Below are positions 48,136 to 56,148 of a stretch of 64,000 nucleotides of DNA, piece by piece. Position numbers and translations under genes: made by a program. The stretch comes from Caldovatus sediminis (GTDB lineage: Bacteria; Pseudomonadota; Alphaproteobacteria; Acetobacterales; Acetobacteraceae): assembly GCF_014644455.1 (NCBI RefSeq), contig NZ_BMKS01000001.1, positions 554,335 through 618,334 on the forward strand. Direction: 5' to 3'. Position 1 is the first letter of the stretch, and each line of letters opens with the position of its first letter. The notes beneath the pieces were generated by a model. That model did no database searches. It had not been told where the DNA came from and saw only the letters and a program-made list of their open reading frames with translations.

Positions 48136-48486
48136 TCAGGCGGTCCAGCGCTTGGCGTCGCGGCCGGCGCCGTTCTGCACCGGCATCAAGTGCACCGGGC
48201 GGCAGACCGTGATCTGGCCGCCGCGCGCCTGGAATTCCGCCACCATGCGGCGGACCTCCGCTTCGGTCGGCGGCGCCAGGCCGGGCACCGGCCGGGTCCG
48301 CGGGTGGGCCCAGGCGGAGCGGGCCGCCGATGCGCCGCGGCGCGGCTTCGCCGGCCCGGCGGCGGCCCTGCTGGCGTCAGCCTGCGCCGCCAGCCCCTGC
48401 CGGTCCGGCGCGGCGCGCGAAGTTCCCTTTCCCGGCTCGGGCCCCGCAACCGCGGCACCCGGGCCGACGCGTTCGTCCCGTTCCAT
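48136..48486 (-). CDS. Small protein sharing the RMVAE-x-x-ARGG-x-x-TVC motif
   Basis: A 116-residue protein of unknown function. The first ~70 residues are low-complexity (Gly/Ala/Arg/Pro). The conserved part is EAEVRRMVAEFQARGGQITV followed by CRPVHLMP, matching the C terminus of the 78-residue protein at 38658-38894. A further 16 residues follow. The genomic neighbours differ, so the two copies are dispersed rather than tandem. The ATG at 48486 lies below an AT-richer segment that probably holds its promoter. Confidence 0.6.
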   Translation of the reverse strand: MERDERVGPGAAVAGPEPGKGTSRAAPDRQGLAAQADASRAAAGPAKPRRGASAARSAWAHPRTRPVPGLAPPTEAEVRRMVAEFQARGGQITVCRPVHLMPVQNGAGRDAKRWTA

Positions 48487-48654
48487 GTGGCTCGCCCCCT
48501 GAGCGATCCCCTAATCGTATGCTGGGGTAAACGCCTGACATCTGGAAGCGATCGCCCCCGACCGCAGCAGCGGCGAGTCACTTTTCTGCCACTCTGTGTC
48601 GTTCTGGACACATCGGCGCTGGCAGGGATGCGCGCCGGCCGCGTCCGCGCGCGT
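48487..48654. promoter_or_regulatory. AT-richer intergenic segment with dyad TGTGTC-N6-GACACA
   Basis: Between the end of the MFS gene and the start of the small minus-strand gene. The inverted repeat TGTGTC (48595-48600) / GACACA (48607-48612) lies in a stretch with more A and T than its surroundings, including CACTTTTCTGCC. It may be the MFS transcription stop or an operator in the promoter of the small gene at 48486. Confidence 0.4.
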
Positions 48655-50034
48655 TCAGCGGCGCAGCGCGCGCAGCAGGAACGGCGCCAGCAGCAGGGCC
48701 GGAACCGCGGCGGCGGCGGCGAAGGTCGCACGGAACGCGGCCAGGAAGGCCGCCTGCGGCTCGGCCCCGGGGACCGCCAGCGCCGCCGCCTCCACCGCAT
48801 CGAACAGCAGGCTGAGCAGCGAGGCGGCGCAGACCACGCCGAGGGTCCGCGTCAGCATCGCCAGGCTTCCGGCCACGCCGCGGTCCTCGCGCCGCATGGC
48901 GGCGCTGATCATCTCGGCGCAGGTCACCTGGAACAGCCCCATGCCGCCGCCCTGGGCGAACAGGGAGAGCACCAGCAGGGGCATGCCGGTCGCCGCGTCC
49001 CACAGCGCGATCAGCGCCAGGCCGCCGGCGGCCAGCGCCAGCCCGGCGACGGCGACCGGGAGCGGCGCCGCGAGCCGCGCCAGCGCCCAGCCGCCGAGCG
49101 GCGAGGCGAGCACCGCGCCGAGCGGCCCGGCCGCGAGCACGAGGCCGGCGAGCCACGCCGGCAGGGCGGCGACGCGGACGAGGAAGAACGGCACCACCAG
49201 CAGCACCGCGAAGCCGGCGAAGTTCACCAGCGCGTTCGCCGCGTTCACCAGGGCGAAGTCGCCCCGCCCGAACAGCGAGAGGTCCATGATCGGGTTCGCG
49301 GCGCGCCGGCTGCGCCGCAGGAATCCCCCGAGCGCCGCGAGCGCGGCGGCCACCAGGGCCGCCGCCTGCCACTCCCCCGCGGCGAGGCGCCGCGCCTGGT
49401 TCACCGCGAGCAGCGCCGTCCCCACCGCGAGGGCGAGCAGCGCCGCGCCGGCGAGGTCGAAGGACCCGCGCCGCTCCGGCCGCGGCGCCGCGGGCTGGCC
49501 GGCGAGCATCAGCAGCGCGGCGGCGGCGATCGGCGCGCGGAACCAGAACACCGCCTCCCAGCCGAAGGCGTGCACGAGCGCGCCGCCGAGCGAGGGCCCG
49601 AGCGCCCCGCCGAGCGCGATGACCAGCAGATAGGCGCCGAGGGCGCGGCTGCGCATCGCCTCCGGGAAGGTCAGCGTCGCCAGCGCCGGGCCGCAGCTCA
49701 GCACCAGCGCCGCGCCGATGCCCTGCAGCACGCGCGCGGCGAGCAGCAGCCCGTAGCTCGGCGCGTGCGCGCAGAGCAGGTAGGCGACGACGCTGACCGC
49801 GAGGCCCCAGCGGAACACGGCGCGGTGGCCGAGCAGGTCGCCGAGCCGTCCGATCCCGAGCATCAGGCTGCCATAGGTCAGCACGTAGCAGACGATCACC
49901 CACTGGATCGCCGGCAGCGGCAGGCCGAAATGCGCGGTGATGGCCGGAAAGGCGATGTTCACCGCGCTGTCGAGCGGCACGATGAGGCTGCCGAGGCCGA
50001 GCGGCGCGAGCCGCAACCAGGCGCGCGGCGGCAT
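48655..50034 (-). CDS. MFS transporter, DHA2/EmrB-like
   Basis: A 459-residue permease with about fourteen hydrophobic segments. Helix 1 carries LIVPLDSAVNIAFPAI, the D-x-x-x-N block of DHA2 drug exporters, followed by WVIVCYVLTYGSLML and the motif A region GRLGDLLGHRAVFRWGL. Motif C-like sequence is present as ALGGALGPSLGGALV. It is likely a proton-driven efflux pump of unknown substrate. It stands alone on the minus strand, with a ~410-base gene-free stretch upstream. Confidence 0.93.
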   Translation of the reverse strand: MPPRAWLRLAPLGLGSLIVPLDSAVNIAFPAITAHFGLPLPAIQWVIVCYVLTYGSLMLGIGRLGDLLGHRAVFRWGLAVSVVAYLLCAHAPSYGLLLAARVLQGIGAALVLSCGPALATLTFPEAMRSRALGAYLLVIALGGALGPSLGGALVHAFGWEAVFWFRAPIAAAALLMLAGQPAAPRPERRGSFDLAGAALLALAVGTALLAVNQARRLAAGEWQAAALVAAALAALGGFLRRSRRAANPIMDLSLFGRGDFALVNAANALVNFAGFAVLLVVPFFLVRVAALPAWLAGLVLAAGPLGAVLASPLGGWALARLAAPLPVAVAGLALAAGGLALIALWDAATGMPLLVLSLFAQGGGMGLFQVTCAEMISAAMRREDRGVAGSLAMLTRTLGVVCAASLLSLLFDAVEAAALAVPGAEPQAAFLAAFRATFAAAAAVPALLLAPFLLRALRR

Positions 50035-50444
50035 GTCGCCGGCGGTCCGCGGCGGTCGGCGCTAGCGGGCGCCGCCGCGCGACGCGGCGATCGGCACCGC
50101 CGCGGCGCGACGCCTCCGTGCCGGCGCGCGGGGCGCGATGGTGCGGTCGGGGCCGGCGCGAAAGCGTTCCACGCGCCGCAGGATACGCGCGGGGCGCCCG
50201 GCCTCAAGCATCGGCGCGCGGGGCGCCGCCGCCGGCGCTTGCGGCGCGCCCGGCGCTGCCCGAGGATGCCGCCCGTCCGCCGCCCCGCCCGCGCGGGTGG
50301 TGGGTCGCGGAGGGTGCTGGAGAGGGATGCCGCGGGCATGCTGGCCGCGTCGGGGAGTGGCGCGGCAGGGCGCGCCGATCGGGGCATGCGGGCGGCGGCG
50401 CGCGCCGTGTCCGCTCCTGACGGCCTGGCGACCGACGAGGGGCG
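50035..50444. other. Gene-free divergent region between the MFS gene and rlmH
   Basis: About 410 GC-rich bases that should contain the promoters of both flanking genes. I see no coding bias, no repeat and no convincing operator. The ribosome site GACGAGGGG of rlmH is at its right end. Confidence 0.4.
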
Positions 50445-50942
50445 ATGCCCGCTCCGCGCGCGACCGGGCCGCTGCTGATCGCCGTCGGCCGGATGCGCGC
50501 CGCCGCCGCGGCTCCGGAGGCGGCGCTGTTCGCGCGGTACAACGCGCGGCTGCGGCCGCCGCTGCGTCCGGTCGAGATCGCCGAGGCCCCCGCGGGAGCG
50601 GGCCCGGCCGAGCGGCGGCGGCGCGAGGGCGCGGCGCTGCTCGCGGCGCTGCCGGAGGGCGCGCTCGCCGTCGCCCTCGACCTCAGCGGCGAGGCGCCCG
50701 GCAGTGAGGGCCTCGCGGCGCTGACGGCGCGCTGGGCGGAGTCCGGCCGGCCGCTCGCCTTCCTGATCGGCGGGGCGGACGGGCTGGACCCGGCGGTGCT
50801 GGCGCGCGCCGACCACGTGCTGTCGCTCGGCCCCTTCACCTGGCCGCACCTGCTGGTGCGCGCGCTGCTCGCCGAGCAGCTCTACCGCGCGCAGGCGATC
50901 CAGGCCGGGCATCCCTACCATCGCGGATGGCGGCCCGCCTGA
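50445..50942 (+). CDS. rlmH: 23S rRNA (pseudouridine1915-N3)-methyltransferase RlmH
   Basis: A 165-residue SPOUT methyltransferase that acts on assembled 70S ribosomes. The knotted SAM-binding part shows [29 protein letters not shown] and [27 protein letters not shown] near the end is the RlmH hallmark. The N terminus ([24 protein letters not shown]) is a slightly divergent form of the consensus. The gene heads a cluster that normally runs rlmH-gpmI-envC-ctpA; here an ion-channel gene intervenes. Confidence 0.94.
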   Translation: MPAPRATGPLLIAVGRMRAAAAAPEAALFARYNARLRPPLRPVEIAEAPAGAGPAERRRREGAALLAALPEGALAVALDLSGEAPGSEGLAALTARWAESGRPLAFLIGGADGLDPAVLARADHVLSLGPFTWPHLLVRALLAEQLYRAQAIQAGHPYHRGWRPA

Positions 50943-51099
50943 CCGGGGCGGGAGGGTCCCGGCGCGCGGTGCCGGCGGTCCGCGCGCACCCCGGCGGCGC
51001 AGGCGGCGAGGGCGACGGCGCCGTCCCGCCATCGCCCTTGAAGCGCCGCCCGCGCCTTGGCATGCCTCCGCCCCCGCCGGGATCAGGACAGAGGGAACC

Positions 51100-51993
51100 A
51101 TGCAGGAGGTGTTGACGGCCGCGGACGCCGCAAAGGGATCGCTGCGCGCGCGCGCCGCGCGGCTGGTCGTCTCGACGCCGTTCCAGCGCGCGGTGATCGG
51201 GCTGATCCTGCTCAACGCCGTCACCCTTGGCCTCGAGACCTCGGAGCGCCTGATGGCCTCCGATCTCGGCGCGTGGCTGATGGCAGCGGACAGCGTGCTG
51301 CTCTGGCTGTTCACGCTGGAGATCGCACTGCGGATCTTCGCCTTCCGTGGCCGCTTCTTCCGCGACCCGTGGGGTCTGTTCGACCTCCTCGTGGTCGGCA
51401 TCGCCTGGGTGCCGGCTGCGGGGCCCTTCGCGGTGCTGCGCGCGCTGCGCGTGCTGCGGGTGCTGCGCCTCATCAGCGTCATGCCGCGGCTGAGGCTGGT
51501 GGTCGAGGCGATGCTGCACGCCCTGCCCGGCATGGGCAGCATCGTGCTGCTGATGGCGCTGCTGTTCTACGTCTTCGCCGTGATGGCGACGAAGCTCTTC
51601 GGCGCCATCCTGCCCGAGCGCTTCGGCACGCTGGGATCGAGCCTGTTCACCCTGTTCCAGCTGATGACGCTGGAGTCCTGGGCCGAGGCGAACGTGCGGC
51701 CGATCCTCGAGCACCAGCCCCTGGCCTGGATGTTCTTCGTCCCCTTCATCCTGGTCGCCACCTTCGTGGTGCTCAACCTGTTCATCGGCGTGATCGTGGA
51801 CAGCATCCAGACCCTCCGCGAGCAGCGCGAGAGCGCGGACGCGCGGGTGGCCCTGGCGGCGACGGACGCGGCGGCGTCCGCGGCCCACGCCGACGCGCTG
51901 CTGCTGCTGCGCGAGATCCGGGCGTTGCGCGAGGAGGTGGCGGCGCTCCGGGCCGCCGGAATCGCCGGCACGACCGCCCCGCGCGGCGGCTGA
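51100..51993 (+). CDS. Voltage-gated cation channel, bacterial Nav (NaChBac) type
   Basis: A 297-residue six-helix channel subunit. S1 is at about 30-47, S2 at 62-80, S3 at 90-105. S4 (111-131) carries gating arginines every third residue, R114, R117, R120 and R123, in VLRALRVLRVLRLIS. The pore loop ends in TLESWAE (190-196), the bacterial sodium-channel filter with a Glu in the last position. S6 (about 205-230) is followed by a C-terminal coiled coil (LLLREIRALREEVAALR), which normally holds the tetramer together. The ribosome site GAGGG precedes the ATG. It lies between rlmH and gpmI, which are otherwise commonly adjacent. Confidence 0.94.
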   Translation: MQEVLTAADAAKGSLRARAARLVVSTPFQRAVIGLILLNAVTLGLETSERLMASDLGAWLMAADSVLLWLFTLEIALRIFAFRGRFFRDPWGLFDLLVVGIAWVPAAGPFAVLRALRVLRVLRLISVMPRLRLVVEAMLHALPGMGSIVLLMALLFYVFAVMATKLFGAILPERFGTLGSSLFTLFQLMTLESWAEANVRPILEHQPLAWMFFVPFILVATFVVLNLFIGVIVDSIQTLREQRESADARVALAATDAAASAAHADALLLLREIRALREEVAALRAAGIAGTTAPRGG

Positions 51994-52174
51994 TCCCGGT
52001 CGCGGCCAGGTCGGCCCCGCCACCGCTCTCCGGACGCCGGGCGCGGGCCCCGGATTGCCCGGCTTCGCCAGAGGGGCGGCCGGCCGCATGCAGGTCGCGG
52101 TGTTGCCGGTGCGGGGCGCCCGGCCTAGTCAGGGCGCGCGTCCCGCCCGATCCGAGCCGGAGTGAGCCCGTCCG

Positions 52175-53737
52175 ATGCCCGATGCACGCCGCCCCCGTCC
52201 GGTCATGCTCGTCGTCCTCGACGGATGGGGCTGGCGGGAGGAGCGCGCGGACAACGCCGTGCGCCTCGCCCGCACGCCGAATTTCGACGCGCTGTGGGAG
52301 TCCTGTCCGCGCGGCCTCCTGCGCACCTCGGGCCTCGATGTCGGGCTGCCGGAGGGGCAGATGGGCAACTCCGAGGTCGGCCACCTCAACCTCGGCGCCG
52401 GGCGCGTGGTCATGCAGGACCTGCCGCGGATCGACGCGGCGGTGGCGGACGGCTCGATCGGGTCGCTGCCGGCGCTGACCGATCTGATCGCGAAGCTGAA
52501 GGCCTCCGGCGGCACCTGCCACCTGATGGGCCTGGTCTCGCCCGGCGGCGTGCACAGCCACCAGGACCACGCCGTGGCGCTGGCCCGCGCGCTCTCCGCG
52601 GCCGGCGTCCCGGTCGCGCTGCACGCCTTCACCGACGGGCGCGACACGCCGCCGCGCGCCGCGCCGGCGTATCTGCGCAGGCTCCTCGCCGACCTCGCCC
52701 CGCTGCCCGGCGTCCGCGTCGCCACCGTGATCGGGCGCTACTACGCGATGGACCGCGACAGGCGCTGGGACCGCACGGAGAAGGCCTACCGCGCCATGGC
52801 CGAGGGCGAGGGCGAGGCGCGCGCCGCCGACCCGGTCGCCGCGGTCGAGGCCGCGCACGCGCGCGACGTCAGCGACGAATTCGTCCCCGCCACCGTCATC
52901 GGCGACTACAGGGGGATGCGCGACGGCGACGGGCTGCTCTGCTTCAACTTCCGCGCCGACCGGGTGCGGCAGATCCTCGCCGCGCTGCTCGACCCGGGCT
53001 TCGCGGGCTTCGCCCGCCCGCGGACGGTCCGCTTCGCCGCCGCCGCCGGCATGACGGAGTACTCCGCCGAGCTGAACGCCTTCCTCGCCACCCTCTTCCC
53101 GCCGCAGCCGATGCACGACATCCTCGGCGAGATCGTCGCGCGCGCCGGCCTCGCCCAGCTCCGCGCCGCGGAGACCGAGAAGTACCCGCACGTCACCTAC
53201 TTCCTGAACGGCGGGCGCGAGGAGCCCTTCCCCGGCGAGGACCGCATCCTCGTCCCCTCGCCCAAGGTCGCGACCTACGACCTGAAGCCCGAGATGTCGG
53301 CGCCGGAGCTGACGGAGCGCGTCGTCGCGGCGATCGGCTCCGGCAAGTACGACCTGATCGTGCTGAACTACGCCAATCCCGACATGGTGGGCCACACCGG
53401 CAGCCTGCCGGCGGCGATCGCCGCCTGCGAGGCGGTGGACGCCGGGCTCGGCCGCATCGCGGAGGCGATCCGCGCCGCCGGCGGCGCGCTGCTCGTCACC
53501 GCCGACCACGGCAATGCCGAGCTCATGCGCGACCCGGAGACCGGCGGCCCGCACACCGCGCACACGACCAATCCGGTGCCGGTGCTGCTCCTCGGCGGTC
53601 CGCCGGGGGTGGCGCTCGCGCCGGAGGGGCGGCTCGCCGACGTCGCGCCGACCCTGCTCGCCCTTCTCGGGCTGCCGCAGCCCGCGGCGATGACGGGGCG
53701 GTCGCTGCTGCGCGGCGGTCCGGCCCGGACGGGCTAG
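52175..53737 (+). CDS. gpmI: 2,3-bisphosphoglycerate-independent phosphoglycerate mutase
   Basis: A 520-residue di-manganese enzyme of glycolysis. The phosphorylated serine is S66 in QMGNSEVGHLNLGAGR. Metal ligands occur in VVLDGWGWRE near the N terminus and in VTADHGNAE, with NYANPDMVGHTG in between. ALHAFTDGRDTPPRA and FNFRADRVRQI belong to the transferase insert. Full family length. The stop codon TAG is the first three bases of the palindromic repeat that follows. Confidence 0.97.
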   Translation: MPDARRPRPVMLVVLDGWGWREERADNAVRLARTPNFDALWESCPRGLLRTSGLDVGLPEGQMGNSEVGHLNLGAGRVVMQDLPRIDAAVADGSIGSLPALTDLIAKLKASGGTCHLMGLVSPGGVHSHQDHAVALARALSAAGVPVALHAFTDGRDTPPRAAPAYLRRLLADLAPLPGVRVATVIGRYYAMDRDRRWDRTEKAYRAMAEGEGEARAADPVAAVEAAHARDVSDEFVPATVIGDYRGMRDGDGLLCFNFRADRVRQILAALLDPGFAGFARPRTVRFAAAAGMTEYSAELNAFLATLFPPQPMHDILGEIVARAGLAQLRAAETEKYPHVTYFLNGGREEPFPGEDRILVPSPKVATYDLKPEMSAPELTERVVAAIGSGKYDLIVLNYANPDMVGHTGSLPAAIAACEAVDAGLGRIAEAIRAAGGALLVTADHGNAELMRDPETGGPHTAHTTNPVPVLLLGGPPGVALAPEGRLADVAPTLLALLGLPQPAAMTGRSLLRGGPARTG

Positions 53738-53839
53738 AGCCGATCGCGGACGGCTGGGAACGGCCGGGAGCGTGAATCGGCTCGGCACACGACGGGCTGG
53801 AGCCGCTGCAGCGAGCACAGCCGAGCGAAAACGGCTCTA
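53735..53839. repeat. Dispersed double-hairpin element, copy 1
   Basis: A 105-bp element that begins TAGAGCCGATCG and ends AACGGCTCTA, so its ends are inverted repeats flanked by TA. It folds as two tandem hairpins: GAGCCGAT (53737-53744) with ATCGGCTC (53776-53783), and GAGCCG with CGGCTC in the second half. By eye it differs from copy 3 at about 13 positions without gaps. It lies between the convergent gpmI and HIRAN-like genes. The gpmI stop codon is its first TAG. Confidence 0.85.
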
Positions 53840-53870
53840 AAGCGCGCCGGCCGGCGCCGCGCGCGGCGGT

Positions 53871-54335
53871 TCAGCGCGGCGCCGGCGCCGCATCGTCCGG
53901 CGCGTGGGCGAAGGCGATCCGCAGCTGCACCCGCGGGCGGAGGAAGGCCGGCACCACCGCCGAGACCCGCGCCCTGACCGGCTGTCCCGGAAGGGCGAGG
54001 CGATCGAGCGCCGCCGCATCCTCCGGCGGCAGCCGGCCGAGCGGCTGCCCCTCGGCGGTCCAGACCTCGATCTCCGGCGCGATGGCCCCCTCGCCGGGGC
54101 GGAAGTCGGCGTGGCCGCGCCGCCGTAGGCGCAGCTCCGCGCCGGCGCGGAGCGCGGCCACCGCCCGGGGCGCGGCGGAGGCGGCGAGGCCGGCGACGAA
54201 GCTGTCGAGTTCCGCCACCGCCACGGGCCTGTCCGGATCGGGGCGATGCGCCTCGCGGGCGTCGTCGGGGCGAAGGATGGCGGGGCGATGGGGGCGCGGC
54301 GGCTCCTCGATGTCTGGCGAACGGGAGTGAGGCAT
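53871..54335 (-). CDS. Possible HIRAN-like domain protein
   Basis: A 154-residue soluble protein. After a Pro/Arg-rich N terminus, residues from about 45 read VAVAELDSFVAGLAA, GAELRLRRRGH, IAPEIEVWTAEGQPLGRLPPE and PVRARVSAVVPAF. The order (L-x-x-G-x-x-L, then an E-I-x-V block, then G-x-L-x-x-x-x-A) resembles the HIRAN domain found alone or fused to nucleases and helicases, but the match is weak and by eye. The ATG at 54335 follows GGGAGA. It is transcribed from the AT-rich region shared with the envC-like gene and converges on gpmI. Confidence 0.7.
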   Translation of the reverse strand: MPHSRSPDIEEPPRPHRPAILRPDDAREAHRPDPDRPVAVAELDSFVAGLAASAAPRAVAALRAGAELRLRRRGHADFRPGEGAIAPEIEVWTAEGQPLGRLPPEDAAALDRLALPGQPVRARVSAVVPAFLRPRVQLRIAFAHAPDDAAPAPR

Positions 54336-54678
54336 AAGGGGCGTCTCCCTCCGATGCTGAAATGGAAATCCTCTATATTTCCCCTGGCCCACGCCGGGCG
54401 TCGGCCCAGATTTAAGGTAAAAACCCAGAATGGTAACTAATACAGGAACGGCATCAGCGGAATGACGGGCCGATTGCAGAACGGTTAAATCGTGCTATCG
54501 GCGATGCCGATCGAAATTCTCCATCGGCAGGACGATCTAGCCGATGCGACATCCTCCCGCATCTGACGATGCCTTGAGCCGAGCAGGCCGGTTGGCCGCC
54601 GCGGGCCACCGGCATTCGTTCCGGGGAAGGGCCAATCCGGCATTGCGGGCGGCGCCCGGCGGTCGCACTCTCCGCCCG
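54336..54678. promoter_or_regulatory. AT-rich divergent promoter region with a hairpin
   Basis: About 340 bases between two divergent genes. Bases 54340-54545 contain CTATATTT, TTTAAGGTAAAAACC, GTAACTAATAC and GGTTAAATCG, far richer in A and T than the surroundings. A perfect dyad, ATCGGC-GAT-GCCGAT, is at 54497-54511. From 54544 a frame is open in line with the envC-like gene, but its codons often end in A or T, unlike every gene here. It is therefore better read as leader. Confidence 0.6.
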
Positions 54679-55950
54679 ATGGGGGCGGCGATCAGGGGTC
54701 GAGCCGGCCAGAACGCGGCGGCGGAACGCCCGGGCGCGCGGCGCGCCGGCGGCGGGGCGGCCTCGGCGGGCCTGGCGCTGGCCGCGGCGGCGGCGCTGCC
54801 GGTCCTGGTCTCCGCGCCGTCCTGGCCCGGCTCCGCCGTCGCCCAGCCGTCCTCGGCGCCACCGGGGCCGGCCGCGCTGCGCGACGCCCGCCGCGCCGCG
54901 GAGGCGGACGGCGAGGCGGCCGAAGCCGCCGCCGCCGCCGTCCGCGCGGCGGCGGAGGAGGAGCGCCGCCTCGCCGCGCGTCGCATCGCCGCCGCCCGGC
55001 TGGTGCAGGACGCCGAGCGCCGGCTCGACGCGGCGGAGCAGCGCTGGCGCGCCGCCCGCGCCGCCCAGGCCGAGGCGGCGACCGAGGCGCGGCGCCGCGT
55101 CGCCGCCCTCGCCCCCCTGGTCCCCCTGATGCGGCGCCTGGCGCTGTGGCCGGTCGAGACGCTGCTCGTCCTGCCCGCGGCCGAGCCGGCGGAGGCGCTG
55201 CAGGGCGCGGTGGTGCTGCACGGCATTGCCCGTCGCCTGCGTGCCGAGGCGCAGGCGCTGCGGGCGGCGGAGGAGGCTGCGGCGCAGGCGGGCCGGGCCG
55301 CCGCGGCCGAGGCGGCGAGTCTCGCCGGGCTGCGCGACGCGGCGGCGGCGGCCGCCCGCGCCCTCGACGCCGAGCTCGCGGCGGCGCAGGCGCGGCGCGC
55401 CGAGGCCCTCGACGCCGAGGCCCGTGCCCTGCAGCGGGCGCAGGCGAGCGCGGCGCGCGCGGCCGACCTCGCGGAGATGCTCGCCCGGCTCGAACAGGAG
55501 CAGGCGCGCGCGGGTGCGCGGACCGCCGCGCGGACGCCGCCCTCGCGCGCCGCCGCCCTTGCGGCGCGGCAGGGCGCCGCCTCGGTGGTCGCCGGACGCC
55601 TGCTGCGCCGTTTCGGCGAGCCCGGCGAGGCCGGGCCGGCCCGCGGCCTCACCCTGGCCGCCCCGGGCGGCGCGCGGGTGGTGAGCCCGTGCGCCGGGCG
55701 CGTGGTGTTCGGCGGCCCCTTCCGCTCCTATGGTCGCGTGCTGATTGTGGAGTGTGGTCCGGGCACCCATCTGGTGCTGGCGGGGCTTGCCCGGCTGGAC
55801 GCCGCGGTCGGCGCCCGGCTGCGGGCCGGCGAGCCGGTCGGCGTGCTCGGCGGCGGCCGCGGCGAGGACGGGACCCTGTACCTGGAACTGCGCCGCCGCG
55901 GCGAGCCCGTAGACCCGTTGCCCTGGCTCGCCGCCGGCGGACGGGACTGA
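54679..55950 (+). CDS. EnvC-like murein hydrolase activator / M23-type peptidase-fold protein
   Basis: A 423-residue periplasmic protein. The signal peptide (SAGLALAAAAALPVLVSAP, ending AVAQ) is followed by a long coiled coil (about 85-310) and a LytM/M23 fold at the C terminus: RVVSPCAGRVVFGGPFRSYGRVLIVECGPGTHLVLAGLA in pieces such as APGGARVVSPCAGRVVF. The zinc-binding H-x-x-x-D and H-x-H motifs of active M23 enzymes are not seen, so it is probably a degenerate activator of amidases, as E. coli EnvC is. The ATG at 54679 was chosen because high GC at third positions begins there. ctpA follows, the usual order. Confidence 0.92.
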   Translation: MGAAIRGRAGQNAAAERPGARRAGGGAASAGLALAAAAALPVLVSAPSWPGSAVAQPSSAPPGPAALRDARRAAEADGEAAEAAAAAVRAAAEEERRLAARRIAAARLVQDAERRLDAAEQRWRAARAAQAEAATEARRRVAALAPLVPLMRRLALWPVETLLVLPAAEPAEALQGAVVLHGIARRLRAEAQALRAAEEAAAQAGRAAAAEAASLAGLRDAAAAAARALDAELAAAQARRAEALDAEARALQRAQASAARAADLAEMLARLEQEQARAGARTAARTPPSRAAALAARQGAASVVAGRLLRRFGEPGEAGPARGLTLAAPGGARVVSPCAGRVVFGGPFRSYGRVLIVECGPGTHLVLAGLARLDAAVGARLRAGEPVGVLGGGRGEDGTLYLELRRRGEPVDPLPWLAAGGRD

Positions 55951-56148
55951 CCCGACCGGCGGCCCGGGACGGGAAGGCGGAAACCGTCCTCCTGGCCGGG
56001 CGAGATGGGCCGGGAGCGATCCGCCCGGCTGCGTATCGCGACTGCGCGGCCGGGCGAAAGATGTGGCATAGTGCTATCTAGGAGAGGACAGGGCTCGTCG
56101 GCGCGGGAGGCGGGTCACGCATCGAGGCACCAGGGAGTGCATGCGCGT

